Below the pieces are notes generated by a model that searched no databases, was not told the DNA's origin, and saw only the letters and a list, made by a program, of their open reading frames with translations. This document shows, piece by piece, positions 1 to 10,964 of a DNA stretch of 64,000 nt (its first letter is position 1; the number at the start of each line of letters is the position of its first letter). A program made the position numbers and the translations under genes. Origin of the DNA: Streptomyces sp. MST-110588 (GTDB lineage: Bacteria; Actinomycetota; Actinomycetes; Streptomycetales; Streptomycetaceae); assembly GCF_022695595.1 (NCBI RefSeq), contig NZ_CP074380.1, positions 5,010,001 to 5,074,000 of the forward strand, in the 5' to 3' direction.

Positions 1-2380
<2,380 letters not shown>

Positions 2381-2454
2381 CAGTTGCTCGCGTCCACTGT
2401 GTAGGTTCTGAAGTAACGAACTCGCCTGTGCTGGCTGGAGTTCATCTTCATAGT

Positions 2455-2573
2455 GTTTCGGTGGTCATAGCGTTAGGGAAACGCCCGGTTACATTCCGAA
2501 CCCGGAAGCTAAGCCTTTCAGCGCCGATGGTACTGCAGGGGGGACCCTGTGGGAGAGTAGGACGCCGCCGAAC
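2455..2573 (+). rRNA. rrf: 5S ribosomal RNA
   Basis: A 119-nt 5S rRNA follows the 23S gene after a spacer of about 74 nt. It starts GTTTCGGTGG and contains the conserved CCGAACCCGGAAGCTAAG loop-B/helix III segment and the GGGAGAGTAGG strand near the 3' end. The two ends pair as helix I. No tRNA follows in this operon; a terminator lies immediately downstream. Confidence 0.96.
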
Positions 2574-2581
2574 AATAATTC

Positions 2582-2628
2582 AGCTCCGGTCCCTGAACCT
2601 TTGTGGTTCAGGGACCGGAGCTTTTTTG
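2582..2628 (+). terminator. rRNA operon terminator
   Basis: Perfect 18-bp inverted repeat (arms 2582-2599 and 2605-2622) with a 5-nt loop, followed by a T run at 2622-2627. It is a textbook intrinsic terminator eight bases after 5S. Confidence 0.95.
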
Positions 2629-2694
2629 TTTTGGGCTGGACGAGTGGCCTGAAGAGTTCTTTCCGCACGTACGTCCGCGGTAGACGATCAATGC

Positions 2695-3228
2695 ATGGTG
2701 TTCACTTCCCCCGTCCGACCGTGGTTGGTTTCCCCCATCATCCTCCTCGTCGCAATGACCGTCTGGGGTGTGCTCCGGTACGCCCATCTGCCGGATCAGA
2801 TCCCGAAGCACATCGGCACGAGCGGAGTGGATGCCTGGACGGACCGGTCGATCGGCAGTGCGTTCCTGCTGGTCTTTGTGTACGTGGGGGTGACCGTACT
2901 GATGGTCGCCTGTGCCGAACTGACCCTGCGCGTGACACCACGCGACGAATTGCGGAGCGCGGCGCCGTTCGCCGGGGGACCATCCTCCTCCCTGGTGAAC
3001 AGACCGGGCAGCCGCGCCTCGGCACGCCGGGCCGCCCGGGCCGTGCTGCTGCTCAACACGTCAATCGGCGTCTCCCTTCTCGTGGGCTGCGGGATCCTGT
3101 GGCGTTCCGCGCCTGATCCGGACATACCCCTGTGGATGTTCGCCGGAATGTTGATCCCGCTCCTTGCCGGCACCGCGGTCACGGTCGTCGTGGCCGTCAA
3201 GGACCGCTGCCGGGTGGAGAAACAGTAG
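2695..3228 (+). CDS. DUF1648-domain membrane protein
   Basis: 177-residue membrane protein. An N-terminal hydrophobic helix (about residues 10-27) is followed by HLPDQIPKHIG...DAWTDRSIG. This is the DUF1648 signature found at the N terminus of SdpI-like immunity and signalling proteins and in many stand-alone actinobacterial membrane proteins. Further hydrophobic segments lie near residues 55-75, 116-135 and 144-168, giving about four membrane spans. The start at 2695 is the first ATG in frame; another ATG at 2691 is out of frame. It is monocistronic between the rRNA terminator and a convergent DUF58 gene. Function is unknown; an SdpI-like role is only a family hint. Confidence 0.75.
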   Translation: MVFTSPVRPWLVSPIILLVAMTVWGVLRYAHLPDQIPKHIGTSGVDAWTDRSIGSAFLLVFVYVGVTVLMVACAELTLRVTPRDELRSAAPFAGGPSSSLVNRPGSRASARRAARAVLLLNTSIGVSLLVGCGILWRSAPDPDIPLWMFAGMLIPLLAGTAVTVVVAVKDRCRVEKQ

Positions 3229-3274
3229 ATAGTGAGTCCCGGCCGCAGGCTGAGCGGCCTGCTGGACAGGCTTG

Positions 3275-4584
3275 CTACAGCCTGCCGCCGGCCTTGAGGG
3301 ACAGGTAGGCATCCGCCAGCTCGGGGGCGAGGCGGGCCGGGGTGGCGTCGATGACGGTGACGCCGTGACGGCGCAGGCGGTCAGCGGTGAGGCGGCGGGC
3401 CGCGCGGCTCTGTTCGGCGGCGGCTGCGGCATACACGGCTTCGGGCGTGTGGCGGCCGGCGGCCATTTCCTCGATACGGGGGTCCGCGACGGCGGCGACG
3501 AGGACCTCGTTGCGCCGGGTGAGGCCGGGGAGCACGGGCAGCAGCCCCTCTTCGACCGGGGCCGTGTCCAGGCCGGTGAACAGGACGACGAGGCAGCGGC
3601 GTGGTGCGGCGCGGTGGATGGCCGAGGCCAGCCCGCGGGCGTCCGCCTCGATGAGTTCCGGTTCCAGCGGGGCGAGCGCGTCGGTCAGCGCGGGAAGCAG
3701 GTCGCGGGCCGTGTGTCCCTGGACCGAAGCGCGTACGCGACGGTCGTAGGCGAGGAGGTCCACGCGGTCGCCGGCGCGCGCGGCGAGGGCTGCGAGCAGG
3801 AGGGCCGCGTCCATGGAGGCGTCCAGACGAGGTGTGTCGCCGACGCGGCCGGCGGAGGTGCGGCCGGTTTCCAGCACCAGCAGGATGCGGCGGTCGCGCT
3901 CGGGCCGCCAGGTGCGTACGGCCACGCTCTGCCGGCGGGCGGTGGCGCGCCAGTCGATGGAACGCGTGTCGTCGCCGGGGCATAGTCGCGCAGGCTGTCG
4001 AACTCCGTGCCCTCACCGCGGGTCAGGATGCTGGTGTGTCCGTCCAGTTCGCGCAGGCGGGCCAGCTTGGCGGGCAGGTGCTTGCGGCTGGCGAAGGCGG
4101 GCAGGGCGCGCAGGGTCCAGGGGATGTGGTGGCTGCCCTGCCGGGCCGCCAGGCCGAGGGGGCCGTAGGAGCGGACCGTGACGCGGACGGCGCGGTGGTC
4201 GCCGCGGCGGGTGGGACGGAGCGCGGTGGTCACGCGGCGGCGTTCCGCGGCCGGGACCCGCAGGGCGTGGCGGGAGGCGGGTACCTCGGTACCGGGGTGG
4301 AAGGTGCTGGGCGGCCAGGCGTCGCGGAGGTCGGCACGCAAGGGGCGGCGAGCCGGGTTGGTGATGGTCAGGTGCACCTGGGCCGCCTCGCCGAGTCGAA
4401 CGCACGTATCACCGGTTCGAGTGAAATGGAGCTTTCGCACTGGTGCGGCAAGGGCGAGATCGCACAAGATTGCTACGAGCAGGGAGAGTTGGACGGTGAG
4501 AATGCCGGTCCAGCTCGGGAGCAGCAAGCCGACGAAGAGAGCTCCGAGGGCGGCGAGGAGGGCGGTGCGTCCGGTCAGGGCCAC
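3275..4584 (-). pseudogene. DUF58 protein, one-base frameshift
   Basis: DUF58 proteins have two N-terminal membrane helices and a cytosolic vWA-like domain. They are nearly always encoded beside a MoxR AAA+ ATPase and are thought to be its client or adaptor. The first frame (4584 to about 3976) gives the membrane part and GTEFDSLRDYAP. The signature continues as MAVRTWRPERDRRILLVLE...GRTSAGRVGD in another frame. The break is at the CC at 3975-3976; one extra C restores GDDTRSIDWRATAR and a 436-residue protein of normal length. No other lesion is visible, so the gene may be intact in the real genome with one base under-called. Its GTG start is 11 bp after the moxR stop. Confidence 0.85.
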
Positions 4585-4595
4585 GGTGCGCTCCG

Positions 4596-5561
4596 TCAGC
4601 GGGGGACGGGGAGGTGGGCGAGCACGGCGTTGATGACGGAGTCGGCGGTGACTCCCTCCATCTCGGCTTCGGGGCGGAGCTGGACGCGGTGGCGGAGTGT
4701 GGGCAGGGCGAGCGCTTTGACATCGTCGGGAATGACGTAGTCACGGCCGGTCAGCCAGGCCCAGGCGCGGGAAGTGGAGAGCAGTGCGGTGGCGCCTCTG
4801 GGTGAGACGCCCAGGGCGAGCGAGGGGGATTCGCGGGTGGCACGACAGATATCGACGATGTAGCCGGTGACTTCGGGAGAGACGGCGGTCTCGCCGACCG
4901 CGGCGCGGGCTGCTTCCAGGTCGGCGGGGCCGGCGACGGGGCGCAGGCCGGCGGCGTCGAGGTCGCGCGGGCTGAAGCCTTCGGCGTGCCGGGTGAGGAT
5001 GTCTATCTCGTGCTGGCGGGTGGGCAGCGGAACCGTCAGCTTCAGCAGGAACCGGTCGAGTTGGGCCTCGGGCAGCGGATAGGTGCCCTCGTACTCGACG
5101 GGGTTCTGGGTGGCCGCGACGAGAAAGGGTTCGGGAAGCGGGCGGGGCGTTCCGTCGACGGTGACCTGGCGTTCTTCCATGGCTTCGAGCAGAGACGCCT
5201 GGGTCTTGGGGGGAGTGCGGTTGATTTCGTCGGCGAGCAGGAGATTGGTGAAGACCGGGCCGGGCTGAAAGGAGAATTCGGAGCTGCGGGAGTCGTAGAC
5301 GAGCGAGCCGGTGACGTCGCTGGGCATCAGGTCCGGGGTGAACTGGACGCGCTTGGTGTCGAGTTCCAAGGTCGCGGAGAGGGCGCGTACGAGCAGGGTC
5401 TTGGCGACGCCGGGGACGCCTTCGAGCAGGACGTGCCCACGGCAGAGCAGGGCGACGACCAGGCCGGTGACGACCGGGTCCTGGCCGACGACGGCCTTGG
5501 CTATCTCGGTGCGCAGATCTTCCAGGGAAGCTCGGGCGCGCTCAGCGGTCGGGGTGCTCAC
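4596..5561 (-). CDS. MoxR-family AAA+ ATPase
   Basis: 321-residue MoxR ATPase. Walker A GVPGVAKT is at residues 48-55, Walker B LLLADEIN near 107-114, and sensor 1 ATQNPVEYEGTYPLPEAQLD follows. These proteins remodel partner vWA proteins; here the partners would be the DUF58, DUF4350 and DUF4129 products of the same operon. The GTG at 5561 is chosen because the longer frame upstream lacks family sequence and would overlap DUF4350 by over 200 bp. With this start the overlap is 20 bp, which fits translational coupling. The process served in Streptomyces is not established. Confidence 0.93.
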   Translation of the reverse strand: MSTPTAERARASLEDLRTEIAKAVVGQDPVVTGLVVALLCRGHVLLEGVPGVAKTLLVRALSATLELDTKRVQFTPDLMPSDVTGSLVYDSRSSEFSFQPGPVFTNLLLADEINRTPPKTQASLLEAMEERQVTVDGTPRPLPEPFLVAATQNPVEYEGTYPLPEAQLDRFLLKLTVPLPTRQHEIDILTRHAEGFSPRDLDAAGLRPVAGPADLEAARAAVGETAVSPEVTGYIVDICRATRESPSLALGVSPRGATALLSTSRAWAWLTGRDYVIPDDVKALALPTLRHRVQLRPEAEMEGVTADSVINAVLAHLPVPR

Positions 5562-6768
5562 GGGGGACGGGCCTCTCTTGGGACAGGATCGAGCGTTCGA
5601 GGTGGTCGAGGTCGTCGGCCAGGCCGACCAGTGCCTTGTCGTCCGCGGGCGCCGGGCCGAAGAGCAGCGCGCGCAGGCCGGGTTGCACGTCAGGGTCCGT
5701 GCCCAGGCGGGCGGCGACGGCCGGGAAGAGGACGTCGGGGGTGTGGGCGTGGGCCGGTGCCACACCGGTGAGCAGGGCGATCCGGGTGCGGGTGGCGGCC
5801 CGCAGGACGTCGCCCGCGCGGTCGCGGGCCTGCGCCTGTTGGTAGAGGCGCGCGTGGCCCTCGGTCGTCTCGGTGGCGGGGACGGCGACCGGAAGCCGTT
5901 CGGGTACCAGCGGGCCGAGACGGCGGGCCCGCCACAGGGCCGCGAGTACGGCGGCGATGGCCAGTTGGAGCAGCCCCCATCGCCAGCCGGAGGGGATCAG
6001 ATCGAAGAAACCGCGCCGGTCGTCCGGGGTGGAGGCGGGATCGCTGACCGAGGGGAGGTACCAGACCAGATGCTTGTGGGAGCCGAGGAGCTGGAGGGCG
6101 AGCGAGGCGTTGCCGTGCTCGGCCAGACGCCGGTTGTAGAGGATGTCCGCGGAGCCGAGGAGCACGGTGTCGTGGCCGGCAGTGGCCGGCAGGCGCAGCA
6201 GGGTGGCCATGCCGTCGTCCGGGTAGCAGCGGTCGGCGTGCCGGTCGCCGGTGGAGTAGCGCGGGCCGCCCAGTTCGGCGTCGCCCGCGCGGCGGGCGGC
6301 GGGCAGGGCGCAGCCCGGCGCGCGGACCGCGACACCGGTGGGCGCGCCCGTGGTGACGCCGGGGGCGAAGGTGTCCAGGGCGGCGGGGCCGGGGGCGAGC
6401 AGGACGGTGCGGCCCGCGGTGTGCCCGGCGGTCGGGCCCAGAGTGGCCAGTTGGCTGGGGGAGAGCAGGTCGGGGTCGGTGATCAGGAGGGTGGAATCCG
6501 GCCCGGCAGACGCGGCGGCTTCGCGGGTGGAGGTGACGACCTCGGTGGTGACACCGCGGTCGGCGAGGAGCTTGGCCAGTGCGTGGCTGCCGTAGCGGTC
6601 GGCCGAGCGGGGGTCGAGCCGTCCGTGCTGTTCCCCGGACCGCAGGGTCGCCAGCAGGACGCCGCTCATCAGGAGGACGAAGAAGGCGAGCAGCAGCCCG
6701 CGGAACCGGGTCCACAGGTGCCGGGCCGTGAGGGAGACGGAGCTGGTGTCCGTGGTGGCCGCGCTCAC
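5542..6768 (-). CDS. DUF4350 membrane protein
   Basis: 408-residue protein of the DUF4350 family, which travels with MoxR, DUF58 and DUF4129 in actinobacteria. A membrane helix (GLLLAFFVLLMSGVLLA) lies near residues 24-40. An extracytoplasmic-looking domain with DRYGSHALAKLLADRGV follows, and a second helix sits near residues 275-292 before a cytosolic tail. The sequence resembles the Rossmann-like GATase-fold predicted for DUF4350, but no enzymatic residue can be assigned. The GTG start at 6768 overlaps the stop of the upstream gene as GTGA, and the 3' end overlaps moxR by 20 bp, so the operon is tightly coupled. Confidence 0.85.
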   Translation of the reverse strand: MSAATTDTSSVSLTARHLWTRFRGLLLAFFVLLMSGVLLATLRSGEQHGRLDPRSADRYGSHALAKLLADRGVTTEVVTSTREAAASAGPDSTLLITDPDLLSPSQLATLGPTAGHTAGRTVLLAPGPAALDTFAPGVTTGAPTGVAVRAPGCALPAARRAGDAELGGPRYSTGDRHADRCYPDDGMATLLRLPATAGHDTVLLGSADILYNRRLAEHGNASLALQLLGSHKHLVWYLPSVSDPASTPDDRRGFFDLIPSGWRWGLLQLAIAAVLAALWRARRLGPLVPERLPVAVPATETTEGHARLYQQAQARDRAGDVLRAATRTRIALLTGVAPAHAHTPDVLFPAVAARLGTDPDVQPGLRALLFGPAPADDKALVGLADDLDHLERSILSQERPVPREHPDR

Positions 6769-7457
6769 AGGCCGCCACCCTGGGACGCGGCGGTCAACTG
6801 GGGCTTGGTATGCCGCAGGTCGGTGTCCAGGGTGGCCAGGAAGGTGTACTCCTGCTCGGTGCCGGGACGGCCGCCGTATGTGACGTCGTCGAAGGTACGG
6901 GCCGCGGTGCGCAGCCGGCCGGCGTGGGCGGGCAGGGTGCGGCCGGCCTCGGCGGCGGCCTCGTCGGCGGTGCGGCCGGGTACGGGAGTCAGCAGCGCGC
7001 GTTCCTCCAGGGCGAGGACCAGGGCACGCATCCGTTCCTGGACGGCCTCGGTCCACCGGCCGAGGGCCGCGTGCCGTTCGGCGGCGGCGCGGTGTTCGGC
7101 CGCGCTGTGCGGGCGGTCGTCGAAGAGCGTGCCGGCGCTGGTGGTGGCCCGGCGCAGCGCGCCGAGCCGGAGCCGCAGGGCGACGGCGAGGAGTACGGCG
7201 ACGGCGGCGATGACGAGCAGCCCGACCCAGCCGCCCGGGCTGGTCCCGGCGGCTGCGGCGAAGAGATCGCCGATGCGGCGCCAGATCCACTCCAGGACGC
7301 GCTGGAGCAGGTTCGGGTCGTCCTGGTGGTACCGCGGATCGGACAGTTCACGTTCCGCCGCCTCCCGGGCGGGGCCGCGCGGGGTCCCCACCGGTACCTC
7401 GTCACCGGAGCGCGCCAAAAGGCGCGCGAGCGCCGACGTCCTCCCCGCCGCCGTCAC
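6765..7457 (-). CDS. DUF4129 membrane protein
   Basis: 230-residue protein with one membrane helix (GWVGLLVIAAVAVLLAVAL, about residues 75-95) and a C-terminal DUF4129 domain carrying the conserved RTFDDVTYGGRPGTEQEYTF stretch. DUF4129 is often the C-terminal domain of transglutaminase-like membrane proteins; here it stands alone. The frame is open upstream, but the GTG at 7457 begins 4 bp after the preceding stop and is the natural start. The stop overlaps the next GTG start by 4 bp. Exact role unknown; likely an envelope-linked complex with DUF4350, DUF58 and MoxR. Confidence 0.85.
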   Translation of the reverse strand: MTAAGRTSALARLLARSGDEVPVGTPRGPAREAAERELSDPRYHQDDPNLLQRVLEWIWRRIGDLFAAAAGTSPGGWVGLLVIAAVAVLLAVALRLRLGALRRATTSAGTLFDDRPHSAAEHRAAAERHAALGRWTEAVQERMRALVLALEERALLTPVPGRTADEAAAEAGRTLPAHAGRLRTAARTFDDVTYGGRPGTEQEYTFLATLDTDLRHTKPQLTAASQGGGL

Positions 7458-7461
7458 GGCA

Positions 7462-8946
7462 TCAGCCTCCCGAGGCGGTGCCGTCAGCAGGCCGGCCGAC
7501 GCCGCCGGCGTCCGCGCCCTGGCCGCCGGCCGCGCCGGTCCCAGCCTCGTAACCGGGCAGTCCGGCGGCGCGGGCGAGTTCGAGGTCGAGGGCCTCGCGG
7601 CGGATGCGCTGGTCCATGTAGAGCAGCGCGGTGACACCGGCGCTGATGGGGAAGGTGATGGCCGAGCTGATCACGGCGCCGACCCCCATGCAGATCAGGA
7701 AGGTCCAGCCGGTGGTGCTGCTGTCCCCGTTCGCCCAGGCCGCCAGGTCCTCGCCGCCCAGGAGGTAGGCGACGATCGTGGCGGGGATCTGGACGATCAG
7801 GTTGACCACGGCGATCAGCAGGTAGGCCAGGAGCTGGACGCCGAGCACCCGCCACCAGGAGCCGCGTACGAGCTTGGCGGAGCGGCGCATCGAGGTCAGG
7901 ACGCCCTGCTTCTCCAGCATCAGGGCCGGTGCGGCCAGGCTGAAGCGCACCCAGAGCCAGGTCACCACGGCAACGGCGGCCAGCCCCCCGATCGCGGCGA
8001 GAGAGACGCCCGCCATGGGCGAGGCGGTGACGGCCAGGATGACGCCGGGAGCCATACCGGCGGCCATGACCGCCGTCGCGATCACGGGAAGCAGCAGGAG
8101 GAGCCCGAGGAGCCGGGGAAGCTGGGCGCGGGAATCCTGCCAGGCTTCACGGGCGGTCACCTGACGGCCCAGGACGGCCCGGCTGACAACGATGGTGAGC
8201 AGCCCGGTGACGACCAGGGTGCTGAGCAGTCCGATCAGCGAGCTGACGCCCGCGCTGCCCAGGGCGTTGCCCAGGGTGTGGGCGGCGTCCCGGAACGACA
8301 CGTCGGCGTTCTGTTCCAGGGTGACCGTGCTCGTTTCGGGGAACCACAGGCCGGAGACGAGGGTGACCGCGGTCTGCGAGAGAACCGCGACGGCCAGGGA
8401 TATGCCGAGCACGGTGCGCCAGTGGGCGCGCATGGTGGACACCGCGCCGTCCAGTATCTCGCCGACGCCGAGCGGACGCAGCGGGATGACACCGGGCTTG
8501 GCGGCGGGCGGCGGGGCCCAGCCGCCCCAGCCGGCAGGCCCGTACCAGCCCGCCGGGCCGCCCGGGGCGCCCTGCTGGTGGGGTCCGCCCAGGCCGCTCT
8601 GCGCGCGGGACCGGTCGCCCGGACCGGGCGTGCCCGCTGCGGCGGACGGGCCGGGGCCGCTGGTTCCGCCGTCGTCCGTGCCGCCTGCGGGCGCGGACCA
8701 CTGTCCGGCGGGAGGCCGGTCCTTGGACCACTGCGGCGGTATCTGCCGCCCGGCGGAACCGTGCTGATCCGCGGGCTCCTGCTGATCCGCCGTCTCGGGA
8801 CGATCTGCGGTCTCAGGCCGGTCCGCTGTCTCGGGAGGTTCCGTGGCGCCGGACCCGCTCGTGGGGTGTGGCTGCTCCTTGGTGCCGCGGTCCGGCTCGT
8901 CGGAAGGGGAGGATCCGGGCGAGGCCCAGCCCGGAGAGTTGTTCAT
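7462..8946 (-). CDS. Pro/Gly-rich polytopic membrane protein (GDPD membrane-domain-like)
   Basis: 494-residue protein and first gene of the leftward operon. Residues 1 to about 150 are a low-complexity Pro/Gly/Gln-rich cytosolic tail containing a PETADR hexapeptide repeated in tandem. The motif GVIPLRPLGVGEILDGAVSTMRAHW introduces a polytopic domain with about six membrane helices, the pattern annotated in actinobacteria as the glycerophosphoryl diester phosphodiesterase membrane domain. No catalytic GDPD domain is present, so it is not an enzyme on sequence grounds. The ATG at 8946 has a good GGAGCGACG ribosome site. It diverges from mtnA; the shared promoter region is 8947-9098. Confidence 0.82.
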   Translation of the reverse strand: MNNSPGWASPGSSPSDEPDRGTKEQPHPTSGSGATEPPETADRPETADRPETADQQEPADQHGSAGRQIPPQWSKDRPPAGQWSAPAGGTDDGGTSGPGPSAAAGTPGPGDRSRAQSGLGGPHQQGAPGGPAGWYGPAGWGGWAPPPAAKPGVIPLRPLGVGEILDGAVSTMRAHWRTVLGISLAVAVLSQTAVTLVSGLWFPETSTVTLEQNADVSFRDAAHTLGNALGSAGVSSLIGLLSTLVVTGLLTIVVSRAVLGRQVTAREAWQDSRAQLPRLLGLLLLLPVIATAVMAAGMAPGVILAVTASPMAGVSLAAIGGLAAVAVVTWLWVRFSLAAPALMLEKQGVLTSMRRSAKLVRGSWWRVLGVQLLAYLLIAVVNLIVQIPATIVAYLLGGEDLAAWANGDSSTTGWTFLICMGVGAVISSAITFPISAGVTALLYMDQRIRREALDLELARAAGLPGYEAGTGAAGGQGADAGGVGRPADGTASGG

Positions 8947-9098
8947 CGTCGCTCCTTCATGCTGCCCGTCCGCCTGCGCGGCCGGGGTCCGGGGTCCGCG
9001 GTGCCAGTCATCGTGTCATGGCGCGGGGGATGCCGTCCTTGGGCCCTTACCCGAAGAAGACCTTCTGCTCCACGTGCTGTCGGCGGCAGACTGGGCGG

Positions 9099-10289
9099 AT
9101 GGCCGATCGGTACGAGGTATCTGTGGCGGGCGTCGCCGAGGCACCCGCAGTTCCGACACTGCGATGGGAGGAGCCGCCGGAGGGACCCGTACTGGTCCTT
9201 CTCGATCAGACGCGACTGCCCGCGGAGGAGGTCGAGCTCTTCTGTACGGATGTGCCGGCCCTGGTCCAGGCGATCCGGAGCCTGGCCGTCCGTGGGGCCC
9301 CGCTGCTGGGCATCGCCGGGGCGTACGGCGTCGCACTGGCCGCCGCCCGGGGGTATGACGTGGCCGAGGCGGCCGAGGCGCTGGCGCACGCCCGGCCGAC
9401 GGCGGTCAATCTGGCGTACGGCGTACGACGGGCCGCCGGGGCGTACCGCGAAGCGCTCGACGGCCCCGGCGGGAACGGGCCGGGAGCCGTGGAGCGGGCC
9501 GCGGCGGCGGCGCTGGCCGAGGCCCGGGCGGTGCACCAGGAGGACGCGTGGGCCAGCGCGCGGATGGCGGAGCACGGTCTGGGGCTGCTGGACGAGCTGC
9601 TGCCGGGCGGCGGCCACCGGATACTCACCCACTGCAACACCGGCGCGCTGGTGTCCGGCGGTGAGGGGACCGCCCTGGCGGTGATCCTGGCGGCGCACCG
9701 TGCGGGACGGCTGCGCCGGCTGTGGGTGGACGAGACCAGGCCGCTGCTGCAAGGAGCCCGGCTGACCGCTTACGAGGCGGCGCGGGCGGGCATGGCCTAC
9801 ACGGTGCTGGCGGACGGTGCGGCGGGGTCGCTGTTCGCGGCGGGTGAGGTGGACGCGGTGCTGATCGGCGCGGACCGGGTGACGGCGGACGGGTCCGTCG
9901 CCAACAAGGTCGGCAGCTATCCGCTGGCGGTGCTGGCCCGCTATCACCACATTCCGTTCGTGGTGGTGGCGCCGACGAGCACGGTGGATCTCGGTACGGC
10001 GGAGGGAGCACTGATCGAGGTGGAGCAGCGGCCGGGACACGAAGTGACGGAATTCCCATTTCCGTTCGTCCCGGGGTTCGGGACCGAGCCCGGAATCGGG
10101 ACCGCGGTGGCCCCGCTGGGCGCGCAGGCCTACAACCCGGCCTTCGACGTCACGCCGCCGGAGCTGGTGACGGCTCTGGTGACCGAAGCCGGGGTGGTGT
10201 CTCCGGTGACCCGGGAGGGCGTGGCGAAGCTGTGTTCCACATCACGATTGGGAAAGTCACGATCAGGTAATGGGATGATGGCCGAATGA
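9099..10289 (+). CDS. mtnA: S-methyl-5-thioribose-1-phosphate isomerase
   Basis: 396-residue MtnA, the aldose-ketose isomerase of the methionine salvage pathway, converting methylthioribose-1-phosphate to methylthioribulose-1-phosphate. The family signature is clear: RGAPLLGIAGAYG near residue 65, the catalytic cysteine in THCNTGAL (C179), and the catalytic aspartate in IGADRVTADGSVANKVG (D259). The ATG at 9099 is the first start before the family sequence; the upstream open frame is not MtnA-like. Its last 4 bp overlap the mtrA start as ATGA, so the response regulator is translationally coupled to it. Confidence 0.95.
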   Translation: MADRYEVSVAGVAEAPAVPTLRWEEPPEGPVLVLLDQTRLPAEEVELFCTDVPALVQAIRSLAVRGAPLLGIAGAYGVALAAARGYDVAEAAEALAHARPTAVNLAYGVRRAAGAYREALDGPGGNGPGAVERAAAAALAEARAVHQEDAWASARMAEHGLGLLDELLPGGGHRILTHCNTGALVSGGEGTALAVILAAHRAGRLRRLWVDETRPLLQGARLTAYEAARAGMAYTVLADGAAGSLFAAGEVDAVLIGADRVTADGSVANKVGSYPLAVLARYHHIPFVVVAPTSTVDLGTAEGALIEVEQRPGHEVTEFPFPFVPGFGTEPGIGTAVAPLGAQAYNPAFDVTPPELVTALVTEAGVVSPVTREGVAKLCSTSRLGKSRSGNGMMAE

Positions 10290-10963
10290 AGGGACGCGTC
10301 CTGGTCGTCGACGACGACACCGCACTGGCAGAGATGCTCGGCATCGTGCTGCGCGGCGAAGGCTTTGAACCGTCGTTCGTGTCGGACGGCGACAAGGCTC
10401 TCGCCGCCTTCCGCGAGACCAAGCCCGACCTGGTCCTGCTCGACCTCATGCTGCCCGGCAGGGACGGCATCGAGGTGTGCCGGCTGATCCGGGCCGAGTC
10501 GGGCGTGCCGGTGGTCATGCTCACCGCCAAGAGCGACACCGTCGACGTGGTGGTCGGGCTTGAGTCGGGCGCGGACGACTACATCGTCAAGCCGTTCAAG
10601 CCCAAGGAGCTGGTGGCCCGGATCCGGGCGCGGCTGCGGCGCTCGGAGGAGCCGACGCCCGAGCAACTGGCGATCGGTGACCTGGTCATCGATGTGGCAG
10701 GGCACTCCGTCAAGCGGGACGGCCAGTCGATCGCGCTGACGCCGCTGGAGTTCGATCTGCTGGTGGCGCTGGCCCGTAAGCCGTGGCAGGTCTTCACCCG
10801 TGAGGTGCTGCTCGAACAGGTGTGGGGCTACCGGCATGCTGCGGACACCCGGCTGGTCAACGTCCATGTGCAGCGGCTGCGCTCGAAGGTCGAGCGGGAC
10901 CCGGAGCGGCCGGAGATCGTGGTGACGGTGCGGGGCGTCGGTTACAAGGCCGGACCAAGCTGA
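10286..10963 (+). CDS. mtrA: Response regulator MtrA
   Basis: 225-residue OmpR/PhoB-type regulator and partner of MtrB. The receiver domain has the acidic pocket VVDDD (residues 7-11), phospho-acceptor D53 in LLDLMLPG, T80 in MLTAK and K102 in VKPF. The winged-helix DNA-binding domain spans about 130-225, ending in TVRGVGYKAG. Length and sequence match actinobacterial MtrA, which in Streptomyces and mycobacteria controls cell-wall, division and developmental genes. It starts inside the mtnA stop and is followed one base later by mtrB. Confidence 0.97.
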   Translation: MKGRVLVVDDDTALAEMLGIVLRGEGFEPSFVSDGDKALAAFRETKPDLVLLDLMLPGRDGIEVCRLIRAESGVPVVMLTAKSDTVDVVVGLESGADDYIVKPFKPKELVARIRARLRRSEEPTPEQLAIGDLVIDVAGHSVKRDGQSIALTPLEFDLLVALARKPWQVFTREVLLEQVWGYRHAADTRLVNVHVQRLRSKVERDPERPEIVVTVRGVGYKAGPS

Positions 10964-10964
10964 C

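Noticed and set aside
5311..9684. A 1457-codon rightward frame over the MoxR operon and mtnA start
   Set aside because: Its translation is low-complexity Gly/Arg/Gln and runs through five recognised genes; it is a shadow frame.
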